NCBI RefSeq assembly: GCF_910592395.1
Contig: NC_088315.1
Location: 9,798,501 to 9,862,500, forward strand
DNA: 64,000 nt
Reading direction: 5' to 3'
Source of the DNA: Lineus longissimus
Lineage: Eukaryota; Nemertea; Pilidiophora; Heteronemertea; Lineidae
Translations under genes and position numbers: made by a program
Notes under the pieces: generated by a model
What the model saw: the letters and a program-made list of their open reading frames with translations, nothing else
The model's database searches: none
What the model was told of the DNA's origin: nothing
Shown: piece after piece, positions 35,231-47,691 of the stretch
Layout: each line of letters starts with the position of its first letter
How positions within the stretch are numbered: the first letter of the stretch is position 1

Positions 35231-35964
35231 GTGTGTAACATGGTGGAGGCAGCGGAGATAATAACTGTGTCGAAAGTATTGTTATAGGGCCTTCCCTAGG
35301 CCCATGGGGTTAAATTTACAATCCACGATTGAAAAGACGTAGTTTGATCGCATTCAACTATAAATCCATTGAACAGTTGTGTTCCTTTAGTCAACCGATG
35401 ACCTTTTGTTGGGCCATGATCGGGGATTGTAAACTGTAAATGTATTATGGACTGGGAGACGGGGGAAACACAAGTGAAATAGACCAAAACAAGTGATTTT
35501 GGGGCTTTGGTTTAGACGCATGCCCCACATGCGCCATGCGGGATTATACGGTTCATGTGAACTTGTTGACATCTACATGATCTAGTGCTGTTATTGGTCA
35601 TGTCATGGTACATGGTAGGCCTAATCATCATGGCTATATGTTTCAGGAAAAGCTCGGAGTAAAATGAACTGCCGATGAATAATGATGTTGTTCATGTTTA
35701 CCATGTTTACTAGTACATAGCCATAGGGTATGCACTGGCCAGTGCACTTTCTGCACGTCGTCATGGTCATGTACGTGATACCTTGCATATTTTGATTTTT
35801 GAATGCGCATGCTTTTTGGGCAAAATCACTTCTACCAACACTAATGAATAATGTCTTCTTATCCCTATGACTCCATACACAGTGAGGGCATTGTCCCATT
35901 CCCATCAAATGGTAACTTATTGTACCGTATTAGGGTGGAAGTTGGGGAGCAAATACCTACCGTT

Positions 35965-36098
35965 GCACGCCTGTCATAATCAGCAGTGATGAGCTTAGCG
36001 CGATATGGAACATTCTTCAGAAACTCAAGCGAGGGAAGTCTGCTCATTAGCATATCTCGCGCACTGCTCCTTCTTGTCAAACATCGTAGTGAAATCGT
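35965..36098 (-). pseudogene. Second copy of the unidentified fragment
   Basis: About 90% identical to 34006-34139. On the minus strand it reads ARDMLMSRLPSLEFLKNVPY then RAKLITADYDRRA. It is not inside recognisable inverted ends. A 10-bp perfect hairpin (AACGTCTGGC / GCCAGACGTT, 36106-36130) lies 8 bases to its right. Confidence 0.4.
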
Positions 36099-36566
36099 AA
36101 TGGAAAACGTCTGGCTTTGCGCCAGACGTTGAGACTAATAAGTGAAGAACTAATAGGTAAAGTACTTCTACTTGCGCGAGACTGCTCTGATAAAATTATC
36201 ATTGCAGAGACTACGGTGACGTACACATATATTTTTTACAATCAAAAATGCCCTCAAAAGACGACATGGAATGATTATTTTATTGATATTTCCTACTATA
36301 TACCTTCAAATTATCACTTTATACAAATAGATCGGCGTTAGGTCGCATGCTTTTCTTTCCTGGTGACACTATAAAGCAAAATAGTTGCAACCCCGTAAAT
36401 GCGCTACAAGTCCAATAATAAGTGACGGTGACCCGTTATAAATGTTTCGCCAGCTTCGCTTTTTTGCCGCTACGCGGCGCGTTGGGCCCTTGCGTCAAGA
36501 GTGAAAATGCATCTGTATAGGAGACCATGTGAAGGATTGTTAGATCTCAAGGATGATCTCTCCCCT

Positions 36567-36815
36567 GTTGGACTGGCAGCTTGGCGAAGGGAGGTGGAGG
36601 TGTCAAGGGATCATGAGGAGAAAATGTGGCAATAAAAGAGATGCGTTAATCTGTTGGCATGCATTCAATACAGTTTCTTCCAGCCAAGGGTGGTGAACTG
36701 GCAGCATGGCAGCCAAGGGTGGTGAACTGGCAGCATGGCTAAGGGGGTGTCACGGGATCATGAGTACAAGGTGTGATCATAAGAGAGATGTGATGATCTG
36801 ATGGCATGCATTCAA
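36567..36815. repeat. Imperfect ~146-bp tandem duplication with a 29-bp sub-repeat
   Basis: GGCATGCATTCAATACAGTT occurs at 36656 and 36802. Between them CAGCCAAGGGTGGTGAACTG is doubled (36681 and 36710). Confidence 0.8.
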
Positions 36816-36975
36816 TACAGTTGATTTATGCCGTGCCAGCTATTTGTTTTCCCAATATTTGATGAGTCAGCATGATGGCGATCTACGTATATATGCTACT
36901 GCAGTGCAACAGGTCCAAGTACTTTCATATTGAAAGCCATAATGTTGGTGTTGGTATTGATCTATGGCAGACAAT

Positions 36976-37503
36976 GGGCCTTTTTACATGGTGCTTGTTC
37001 ATCAAACCGACCTAAACCCACCCTGGGTAGGTTCCAGTAACAGTTCAACTGGAGTGAAATCCCATTTAGACGGGGCGGGTAGCTGAACCGGCTTCGATCT
37101 GGATAGGGGCCGGTTTGTTCGTGCCGTGGCCAATGGTGACGTTGGCCGGTCTTAAAATGTATTAAAGACCTACCGTGTTAACGTTCTACTTGCCGAATCT
37201 TCAAATCTTAAAATGTGTAAAGTGTCTATAAACTTGTGTCTATGAACTTCCCTTGCAATATTTTTGATACCGGTCTTTGTACAGGCCCTATTAACTGATG
37301 GATATTATTGGATACACATAGCTACATGTATACACTTATCTTAGATGTATAACATGACTCATGCGCTATTTGGCAGGTCTCGGGTCGGTTTACTTAAGGT
37401 CGGTTTTGGGCTAGGTAAAATCCCATTTACACGGTGCGTGTTGAACCGAACAGGTCTCGATCCGGATCGAACCCGCACCATGTAAATGGGACTATTCTGT
37501 CAA
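36976..37503. mobile_element. Fold-back / MITE-like element with TTTACATGGTGC ends
   Basis: Left GGCCTTTTTACATGGTGCTT and reversed right AGTCCCATTTACATGGTGCG. Sub-terminal words AACCGACC, TCGATC and CCCATTTA(G/C)ACGG repeat inside. No coding capacity was seen. Confidence 0.6.
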
Positions 37504-37545
37504 AAGCAATGAGGAGATTTTTTCTATCTTGTAAGAAAAAGTCAA

Positions 37546-37624
37546 CATGTACATGTACACGTGCATCGTACAGGTACACGTGCATCGTACACGTACACCG
37601 TACACGTACATCGTACATGTACAT
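37546..37624. repeat. ACGTGCATCGTACA-type minisatellite
   Basis: Alternating GTACACGTGCATC / GTACACGTACATC words with units of about 12 and 18 bases. Confidence 0.8.
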
Positions 37625-38792
37625 GGATGATATTTGACCCGTCAGCTGTAACTGCACTTCAGAGTGAAATTTGAAAAGCATACATGTACGTCACAAAGTA
37701 GTTCATGGATTGATTTTATGGCCTGTACATTTCAATGAATGCATTGTGGTGGCAATTGTCAAAATAGATTGGTATGATTTAAATTTGGACAAGTGGTTAT
37801 TGGGAGAAGGATAAAACAGAACATATTTTTGGCGGTGAGGCCTCTTTCCTATCGAACACGTCCGCACTGTGCCACTGAACAACTAAAATACACTCATAGG
37901 TGTTGTGCGGAGGACGAAAAAGCAAAGCGTTTACTTTGTGAATTCAGCCAGCTTTGGCTTGACAAAAAGGATTAGTATGAAGCGAAATGTGACATTCTCT
38001 GATTCTGGACGTACATTCAATGTATATCCGTATCCGAAGAAATACCCGAGGATATGTCGATTTCTTTGCGGTTGGAAATGTCCCTGTAAAGGTATGGTAG
38101 CCATATTCCAGAGTCAAGTTCAGATGACTATTTCCATTGACTATATAGGCCTCTATTACATAAGCAGCTGCCTTCAATGACTTCGTCCTGCAATTCAAGT
38201 AGTTTTATGAAATAAACATGGTCAGTATTTGAGGCGACAAATCAGCTGTTTAAATATTTTTCATCGCCCCAGAAGTATTTTGAATCAAATGGTGGTAATT
38301 TTGGGCTTGTTGGGGCTGATTTAATGGTCTGGCTACTCCATCTCTTGACCCAATACTGCCAATTGGCTTGAGATGGCAACGCCTAACCCAGAAGGTTTAC
38401 CTAAAGAAATAGACTGCTGCTATTAATGAGAAGATTTTGGACTTGTTTGGCCAGATGGTTGGCCATAAGCGATGTAATGGCCTGGCTCACCAAGCCACAC
38501 CCAAACCTTCCTGTTACCAAAGCATTTCTTGTGAAAGCAGACTTCGCTGATAGTGATACACTGCTCCAAAGACCACCAAGGTATTTTCTCCATTGTCTTC
38601 TGTGTCTTGAATTTCTCGAGTTCTTGCGAGCTGTAACTTTTATTGACATTAGTAATGATCTCCATGTCACCTTTTTAGTCCACACCCTTCCGAAAAACAA
38701 TTATTTAAAGGGTCGGCATGCCAGGAGACACTTCTAGTTTAATTCCAAATATACCAATTTTTTCGTGGATAGGGAGGTTGAGAACGGTTACA

Positions 38793-38895
38793 GGAAAATT
38801 CGTCCCCGGAAAAATTATCTCTTCAAATTTTCCTAGGGGACGAATTTTCCGGGGACGGGTTTTCCGGGGACGAATTTTCCGGGGACGAATTTTCC
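38793..38895. repeat. 15-bp GGGGACGAATTTTCC repeats with an inverted copy
   Basis: Four tandem units at 38836-38895. One inverted unit lies upstream at 38793-38807. TTGAGAAC words lie on each side (38778, 38904). Confidence 0.85.
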
Positions 38896-39845
38896 TAGAG
38901 CCGTTGAGAACAACGACTTATCAAAGATCATTAAACGTATTATGCAGATAAAACTTTGTAGAAAGAGGACGAGTGTATAATATCTATCCGTATACGTATA
39001 AGGATCCGTGATAAGTCATTGATCTCAACCTTTCTTAGGCCTAATTAGTAATTTATGAATATGTTCATGTCTTTTGGGAAATATACGAAGATGAACCAGA
39101 CACTAGACACTAGACACTAGACGCGGCCCCCGACTTGAGAGTACAAGATCGAGAATGGAAATTCCTTACAGTGATTGGCAGGCCTATGGTAGTAGTAGCC
39201 TACATACAAGATATCAGAGAAAAACAAACACCGTTTATGTATTTTCAAGGTGGAGCTGATAGATATTGAAAATTCTGATTGTCTGCCCGGGGTGTTGGTA
39301 TTGTTGACGATGAAATGAGGGAAAGAAGTGCGTCTCGAATATTGTAGTTTATCAGGTGCCAACTGCATGGTTGATGGATTCATTATGGAAGAATTAGAAG
39401 ATTACATCGCGATAAAAACATTCTAAAATGCTGGAAATCTCTGGTGTTCTGAAAAAACACACCCAATAAGCACGATGGCTAATGGGTATTCCCACGAGCC
39501 GCGTCTTCACATGGAGGGCGTATCCTCAACTCACGTCACATGCCAACATATGCTGGAATGTGTGACATATAAAATCATTAGATAATCAAATGATTTATAT
39601 GTTTACATTGTGTTAAAAAGGAAAATATTCACGTCTGGTCATTATGAATAAAGGCCAGCATCTGGATTCATTTTCAAACAAAATAAACGTGCAGCCTATT
39701 CACAAATGTCAAATCAGTATGAAAGAATTGCAACATTATTTGCGTTCGTCGGGAATCAAAAATTATTTGCTCCAAATTGATTTGACTGAAGTCTGAAGAA
39801 GTAAAGCGGACTTCGTAGGAGCAAAACAATGCCCTCACCGTGCTT

Positions 39846-40035
39846 CAGTCGGTATCAAAGCAATTGATGCATCGTCAAGTCATACACGAATTTCTGAATG
39901 GCGCCCTACAGGCCCCGCATGTTCATTAGGCCATATTTCGCTATTAACTGATCTGCGCTGGAATATAAACAGGAAATGAGAAGGTTCATTGTCACCACCC
40001 GAGAAAATGTAAGAAGTAGGCCGCAATCATGTGAC
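39846..40035. repeat. Dispersed repeat, copy A
   Basis: CAGTCGGTATCAAAGCAATT, GATGCATCGTC and TTTCTGAATGG are shared with 59224-59432 in the same order. The element type is unknown. Confidence 0.65.
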
Positions 40036-40270
40036 ACTATTCAGTTTTCCTGTGCCTTATTATTTTTCCCGCTCAAATCAGATGGTCATCTCTATGAATG
40101 TGTTGCTCAATGTGACATTGATTTGCCACGGTGATGACAGTACTAGTAAAACTTTACTGCTCGAGGGGAGGGGGGGGGGGTGCATCATAAAAATGTAGGC
40201 CTATGAAATCTATAAACTGGTTATGTGCACTTTCTTATGTTTATCTACGCTATGTAGTTAAGGACACAAG

Positions 40271-40452
40271 TACAGTAGAACCTCTCTATTAAGGACATCC
40301 TCAGGACTGACAAGTGCTGTCCTTAGTAGAGAGGTGTCCTGATAAGAGAGGTCAAATTGAATGGAAACAACCAAATTGGGACCAAAACTAGTGTTCTTAA
40401 TAGAGAGGTTGTCCTTAATAGAGAGGTGTCCGCTAAGAGTGGTTCTACTGTA
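40271..40452 (-). mobile_element. TACAGT-end MITE, copy 8
   Basis: Reverse orientation. Ends TACAGTAGAACCTC and GTGGTTCTACTGTA. It lies 42 bases from the Harbinger-like element. Confidence 0.92.
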
Positions 40453-40493
40453 TTATCATTCGTGACATCCACTCCTGCTGCTCCTCTCCATCA

Positions 40494-41189
40494 GGCTGGG
40501 TTCACATAGAACTATACGGTATTCGGTATACGCTATTCGATATACGCTATTCGGTATACGCTATACGCTATACGGGCACGGCGAGTCACATGGGGTAGCA
40601 TGCGTGCGGTATTCGGTCTTTTGGCGCCGATCAGATGGACAGTTCAGACGAAGAAGATTTGGCTCTTCTCCTCTTAGCCGAGGATGAAGCTGACCAGGCA
40701 CAAAGACCAAAGAAAGAAAGAACAGAATGGGTGCGGCAGCACTTTAAGATGAGACCTCTGTTGGGGGAGTACCACAGGACATTTAAAAACCTCATGGATC
40801 ATCCAGATGTTAATTAAAAGAATCATTTAGTTGATTAGTAATAAAACATGTAATGAAGGCCTGTACTTAGAAATTGCAATAAAATGAGTAAAAATGAGTA
40901 CTGTTGTTTCTAACTTATCCTATAGTATGCAATAAATCGTTTAATAATTGTGATAGATAACATTAAAATGCACTGGTCACTTCTGAACAGGGTGGTATAC
41001 GCTGCACGAAAATCGAACGCGCACGATTTCCACTATACTATACTATACGCAGGTATACGACCTTTTCGAATAGTGCCCTCTTATGTGACCCGGTATTGTG
41101 AAATTTCCTTGTTCGATTTCAGGTACCCGCGTGCCCTGGCAAAATGTGCACCGAATACCCGAATAGTATAGTTCTATGTGAACCCAGCC
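40494..41189 (+). mobile_element. Non-autonomous PIF/Harbinger-like transposon
   Basis: Perfect 24-base inverted ends (GGCTGGGTTCACATAGAACT then ATAC) enclose 696 bases, flanked by a TCA direct duplication (40491-40493 and 41190-41192). A 3-bp target duplication is the mark of PIF/Harbinger. Sub-terminal TATACGCTATTCGG words repeat. Inside is the start of a Harbinger-type transposase frame (separate entry). The catalytic core is absent, so it would need a partner element to move. Confidence 0.85.
40635..40817 (+). pseudogene. Truncated Harbinger transposase N-terminus
   Basis: The 60-codon frame begins MDSSDEEDLALLLLAEDEA and continues RTEWVRQHFKMRPLLGEYHR then TFKNLMDHPDVN. The acidic/Leu start, then ..W[V].........GEYH....L..D, is the usual N-terminus of the PIF/Harbinger nuclease. 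A full protein is about 350-400 aa; here it stops just where the DDE domain region would start, and the downstream DNA has no matching frame. Confidence 0.7.
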
Positions 41190-42868
41190 TCAAAAACTTG
41201 TGTCAAAAGACAATTCAGTCGCATTTTATGGCATTTCCTCCGCCATTGTCTATATTTTCTGTCACTTTGAATTCTTCATTCGGTAATCGTGTCAAGCGTG
41301 TTACTTTTTTCATAGACTCCAAGTACCATGCTGTATGCTCCTCTGATCTAATTGTCTATAAAGTCTCATATCATAACATATCTCGTAATTTCACCATTTC
41401 CTCTCTTGGCGCTCGCCCGTTGGCGCGATATCAAATGTTTACATACACACTGTCTGAATTCCTAGCTCAACTGCCGTATGTATTATACTTATGTGCATTA
41501 ATTATTGAAGCAGTATCAAGTGCATAGTGTGCATAAGGTTTCCCATTGTATATAAGCTATGAACATTTGGTGTTTGTATATATAATTCATTGTTTTTTTC
41601 GATGATGCTGACATTTAGACATAGGATAAGTCAAGTAGGTTCAGTCTTAATTCTTGATTCCTGGTGTAGGGCTAGTGCTCTTCCTCATACGAACTGGATT
41701 TAAAAACAACTTCACACAGTTTGCCCTTTTAATTGTCTTTGGACACTGAGGTAAGTTTCAACGCAAAGTATATCGTGGTTTTTGAATGAGACAAAAAGGA
41801 CTTACACTTGCCGAGGTATCAGACCCCTGCACAAGCAACAGCGATGGTCATGCAGTGACATCATGCTAACTTGTTGCCGATGTGTATACAGCGATGCCGT
41901 TTATGATTGAGTAAAAGCTGACCAACTTCAGCTGGAGATAGATTGCATACAAATGCATGCTGTGTTCTTCATCAAGGTATTGACGCGCGCGTTGTCTGGA
42001 AGCTGAGCAATGTCAATATATTGAGGGTCAAGATGAATTTCCCATGATTTTGTAACTGACTGCAGGCTTAAGTTTAGCCAGTACATGTATATCTATATGT
42101 ATATCTGCTGATGACTCCTTGCACATTGTGATGACCCCATCTGTGTCAAAAGATTTCATAACACCTGCAGTCCATTGGAGCGCCTCCTGGGATATTTCAT
42201 AATGTGAGCTGATGACTCATTTAGGGTTACCTCAGAATCGCATAGGGTTCCTAAGACTAAAACGTTGAACTGACAAATAGGCAATGTTATGTTTTAAAAA
42301 CCCACCTTTCCTTTAATACATGTGGACGAAAAATTGTGAGGTAAATTGTGATCATCGCTTTCGAGGTGAATAAATCATTATGAAAGTAGGTAGGGCACCG
42401 TCAGTTTTGGTAGCTGACAAGCCTGAGGGTCATGGGGGAGCCGGCGGGTCATAAGTCTCCAGTGATTCTTTGAATCAAATCTTGTTCACGCCACCTGTCT
42501 CTAAAATCATGCACCATTGCACGTTACCACAACAATTGGAACAACTGAGAGATACATCATCCTTTGTTCTTCTCTCGTTTATATTTGTCACAGCTGGCCT
42601 TTTCCCACTTGTAAACAAAGTCTTTTCATAGTTTATATTGCATAACAATTATTTTAGCAAATTTTTCAGTATACATAAAACATGTCACATATGGGTCCGC
42701 CCCATTGATAGTGTATAAGGTCACATGTAACTTTGGCTTAAAGATTTCACTATCACAATGTTCGGTGGAATATCAATGTTTCTAGACATGTAGGCTACAT
42801 TGTAATACTGAGAACCTAAAAATATTTGTGTGACTTTTATTTTCGTGTGGTTTTCTTGTATTTGCAGA

Positions 42869-43252
42869 TAATGAGGAACCGGCGCGATTTATCCACCGCG
42901 TGGCGCTGCAATCGATCATACCAAAACTCTCCATTTCCAATGCATTATCATGTTATTTCTGAGCCCGAAAACGATCGCTTATTTTCGACCGATTTCGGCG
43001 ACGTTTGCATCTTCCTGTTTTAAATCTATTGAGCTATCAGTTTCTTCAGATAATTTTGCGGAAAATATGCGCGATGCCAGTTATTGGGCACGTTTTCTGT
43101 TGTTGAAATCCTGTGCAAAAATGTACGCAATGGTTTCCCGTGATTGACCTCATGCGACGTCAACAGACCAGAAAATGATGTCATGGCGTCAGAAGGTACG
43201 ATCGATTGTGGCGCCGCCACTGGCATTTATCTTAACGCCGGTTCCTCATTGC
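42869..43252. mobile_element. Inverted-repeat element with AATGAGGAACCGGCG ends
   Basis: Left ATAATGAGGAACCGGCGCGA and reversed right GCAATGAGGAACCGGCGTTA, and both arms continue to GGCGC..CAATCGATC. It is about 384 bases. Open frames inside (42826-43147) are not protein-like. The target duplication is unclear. Confidence 0.65.
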
Positions 43253-46200
43253 AAGCATTGATTTGATACTTGAGCATTTTGTGTTGGTTGAGGTCGTTTC
43301 AGTGGTTGAAAATGCTACCATGAAGGAAAGAAAATAATACATGTGATCTATGGGAGAGTAGCCGACAGAATCATCTCATCGGCATCGGGCTGGGTATCTT
43401 GTGTGGCACCATTGTTGCTAAATGTTAGCGTTATCTTCACCTTCTGAGTCTTGAGTTTTAGCATTCCAAATGTCAGCAAAGATTAGCGGACTCCTCTGTT
43501 GAGATTGGAGTATTGTTCACTGGCGCTATTTTCAGTCGCAGTATCTGATGAGAGGGCCGATGCTAGCGACAGGTGATCAATGAGTAATAGCATGGAATGG
43601 GGGAATGGGTTAAAAGATATCAAAAATACTTGAAAAAAAAGAGAGGGTAGGGATCACTTGGTTTGTTGGTGAGTTTTAAAGGCTTCTAAATTCCTGTGCA
43701 TGATGCTTTAATAATTGCCACTTCATACATGTAGTAACACGGTACTTAAAAACACCTCAAAACTCAAGGAATCGTGTATAATTGATCTCTAAAAACCAAG
43801 CACAATGACCTGTTGTGGGTCACTTTATTCAGGAAGATCAAAGTCAGGAAGGGGCGATTCTAAACAGTAATATGGGTGTGACAGCCGAGTGGTTTTGGCT
43901 TGGCTAAGCATTACATGCATTAGGGCTGAAAGTCAAGCAAAAAAGATTTGATAGCTTATAGTTTGGTGCTTCGATATTTTGTTTATATGTTGATATTAGT
44001 CATTTATCAGATCATAATAAACACAAAACAGTCATTTATGGGTAGGTTTGACAGTAAGTGCACCCATACCAAACTAGGAAGTGGTCTGAATTATTGAAAG
44101 ACCATTGTATTGTAATCGCTGGGTTGAATAAAGTACATACCAAAAGGCCTATGGGGTGACAAAGCCTTTTCAATACCCATTCACCACTGATATTTTTTAT
44201 TGTACAACTACAATAGTAGCATAAATATGCCATGACTGTACAAAATCTCAAACACTCCACATTTTCGATCAATCACAAATTTTGAAATTGAAAACCCCCT
44301 TTCGTGAGTTGGTTTGAATATGAATGTGAAATTTGACTACCTTTTTTGCATCTTTGCTTATGTCATTTTGTAATTTACTCATTAGCTATAAGGACTTCAT
44401 TGGAAGTGACACTTGACGTTTTGTCTCTTTTGAGACAGGTACATCTGGAAGAAGTATATTCTGGTTCTCACCCGGGACACTTTGGGCCTATTGGTTTGGT
44501 ATCCAGCAGTTTTTACCACTGGACTGCAAATGTGCCGTCTCCAAGCTAATGATCATTACCAATTAGTTAAGATTTAAACGATAAGCTCAAGTAATCATAC
44601 GCTCGAATGGAGTTTTTTTTTGAAAGATTGATCTTATTGCACTAACTACCTGGCTAGCGCGCATGACTTTACATCCTTATTGACTGAAGTTTTAGTTCAT
44701 TGAAGTTTTAGTTCATAATCGAGGCCCTAACACCTAATCAAGTAATGTTATGCCCCATTCTGATTGGTTAGTTCTGTCACAGGCCTACATACGCAATCAT
44801 CTTCAGTTTTTTCTATAAAGTCTATTGTGACTTCCTGGAACGGATGGGCATGGCCCTCTTGATTGACATTGATACGCTATGCACTTATTATTAAACCAGT
44901 ATTGTATGTTGTAATATATGAGGCATGAGTCATGCTGGGCGGTTTAAAGTTGTGAATGACCATGTGATTACTATATGCGCTATTGACGTTTCCTCATTCT
45001 CTGCATGACAGTTGTGCCGTTCACACTGTACTGTAAACATTGGATTATAATCGTATTGTAGTGTGTGGAATATTGTAGGAAACTTTTCACATGGTTCAGG
45101 GAGGAAATATGGTCCGTGATTATGAGATGGACGAAGGTACGTGTGACTGGCCAGTGCAAGTGGGTTAGCTTGAGTGCAGAATCCCTGACAAATGTTTCAA
45201 GGAGGGGCTTTGGTTTAGGGTCAGCCGTGTTTTAGGGGAATAATTTGCCCAAGTTATTTGAAAATAATCTCATTCTTTCAAACAATGAATGGAATGAACA
45301 TATGTGGCTTATTTCATTTTAAGTACATTTTGAAACAGTTGTTTTGTATTGAAAACATCAGTTTTGTTAATCAAACCATCTGTTTATTTCCGAACCAGGA
45401 AAACATACAAAATTATTTCAATACAACTGAAGTTGAACAAAATCACATAAAGGTGTCCTTCTTTCAAATCATTTCGAGTTGCATCGTTATTATTTCAAAC
45501 CACATACTTTGCATCCCATGAACACTTGTACAAAAATCATTGTTGGCATCCTGTGAAAAAATATCATTAGAGCAAAAAAATGGCGGTGAATCTTCATGTC
45601 AGGCCGATAGTAATTGGTTTGTGTTTTGGGACTTAAAGTCTGACTTACGAAAAGCTGGTCATATTTTTGGGATAGCTGATATATTTGGACTTTGCTCTCT
45701 TAAACTCATTGCTTATCGAAACCCAGATGGCAGCTTACCACAGTCTTAGAACATGTAGAATATATATCCATAATTGATAATAAATTATATCACCTTTTTA
45801 TGGCAATAATTCTATCAACTCAACTCATATAAACCCGCTTATTAATTGATTAGTAATCATTCAACAGTTCAGTACAAGAGTGGTAGTTTAAGATTGGTGA
45901 AAATCGATACGAATTACTCCTCTGGCAGAACACATGCAGACGATTTTGTGTCAATGGTGTCTTAAGTTGGTGGTTATGTATTATTTAGGCCAAACAGACC
46001 TAGATCTGTAATTGACATCACATACATGTAGATAATCTCGACACAAAGAAAATCCTAGGGGAAGCGCAAAAGCTCACGAAAAACATTGAGGTACCTTGTG
46101 AAGTCTACCTGTCATGGCAAATGGTCACCAGTCAAAATGCTGCCATGAGTTGTAATAGCTGGGAAGGCAGTCTGAACATTCCAATGTGTTAAATGCAGTA

Positions 46201-47378
46201 ACAATGAAGTTTACTGATTAATTGGGAGTGATTTAGACCCGGTAATTGCCTTGTTTACACCAACTTCAGTAGACAGGATTACCCGCCCGACTCTGTCTGA
46301 GTGGGAGGTGACTCCCGTTTTGCGTTCTGCGTCATCAACTTGTAACAAATTGATTTGCTGTACAGTTGAGTAAATACCTTGTTGTGATGTTTTTCCAATC
46401 TAAAAGAATATTTTTCCGAGGAACACTTTTTTTTAGTTTATCTCTATTTGAGCAATGTTAGGATGGGGCATAGCTTGGATGACTTCCAAAGAACTGGTCG
46501 CACTCAGTCATCAGGGTAAACAACAGATTAAGCTCATCAGTAGGAGCTTTACCTTAGTTCAATATTGACAAATCTTTGAGGAGTACTGTCACCGTATTTA
46601 CCAGCTGCATATATATTTACTCAAATTACATGCTGTACAGTGCTGTTCCATCAGCACTGAAGTTCAGTGCTTCTTAAAATCACTGTAATTTAGAGAAATT
46701 TGGTGCATTATTAATGCAAGGGAATTTGGCAAGTGCCATAGACTTTGTTTGATCAGTGCAACTCAACGCCACAGGAGTTTTTAAGCAATTTTGATAAAGA
46801 GTGAGGTGTTATTTGGAGTACTCCAGTGTGGGGGCGTTCACATTCCCATGGATTGTGTTTACAAGTGTTGACCTCCTTTACGTTGTTGTGGCTACTCATC
46901 TTGATGGCACCCCCTCCGATTGGTTGCTCTGGGTTTAGGGAATGGATACCAAACTCGAGGTATTGGGTGTCTCGGCAAATGCCGTGTGGGTGGAGCTAAA
47001 ATATTGGCCAAAACCGAGTCGGCAGCCAAGGATTTGGGCAAATTGACAGCTCCAACTGACAACAACTGCTGACAGTGAGGTATCAATTTCTAAACACCTC
47101 AAAATAAACAATAAGATACGATTTTGACTCTTTTTCACTGCCTCCATATTTTGCAGCAACCCACATGATGGTTGCCTAACAATAACGGCTTTCGTCAAAA
47201 CGAGGCACAATACGCCAGTAGAGCATTATACCCTGCGTTGTTCATTGTAATTAAGGTGTTTTGTAATATTATTTTAAGGTCCACTACCCACTACTCTGCA
47301 ATTTTACCTCTCCTCGGTAGCACAGAAACATTTCGGCGTAACTTTAAATGAAACCTTTTTGGATATGTCTCGTTTTAG
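43253..47378. other. Region upstream of the RIPOR-like exons
   Basis: Should hold the promoter or upstream exons of the + strand gene, but I found no exon I can support. TGAAGTTTTAGTTCAT is doubled at about 44684-44715. Confidence 0.4.
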
Positions 47379-47691
47379 GTTCAACATTCGGAGATGATGA
47401 CTGCGAATCCTACATAATGAGTTTGAAGGAGTTCAACAAACCTCGGCCGTCCCAGGCTCTCAATCGCAGCAAATCATTCACCAGCCAACTCAACCAGGGG
47501 CAGAAAGGAGGTCCCGAGTTAGTTGAGCCGGATATGGAAATACTCTCGCCCATATTAGGCGTACACGGCACGGGCAAGGGGAGTACGTTAGCAAAGAGTG
47601 GACACGGCATGAAGAAGGCACCTAGGATTCCCAAGTCACCGCGGCCTCAGCGCACTCAGGTGATGTTTGAGAGCCTTCGGTTAGGACTCAA
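47379..47691 (+). CDS. RIPOR/FAM65-like protein, N-terminal exon (partial gene)
   Basis: Acceptor CTCGTTTTAG precedes it and donor GTAAGT follows. The 104-codon frame reads STFGDDDCESYIMSLKEFNK, then LNRSKSFTSQLNQ, then KKAPRIPKSPRPQRTQVMFE and SLRLGLK. An R-S-K/Q-S-F phosphosite-like block, a basic K-P-R-P-Q-R stretch and then ..SL+.GL.DF leading into a helical region is the layout of the N-terminus of RIPOR1-3 (FAM65), Rho effectors that affect cell polarity and Golgi position. Similarity is partial and I rate it as likely, not certain. The start codon may be in an earlier exon; the first internal Met in a good position is at 47417. Confidence 0.6.
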
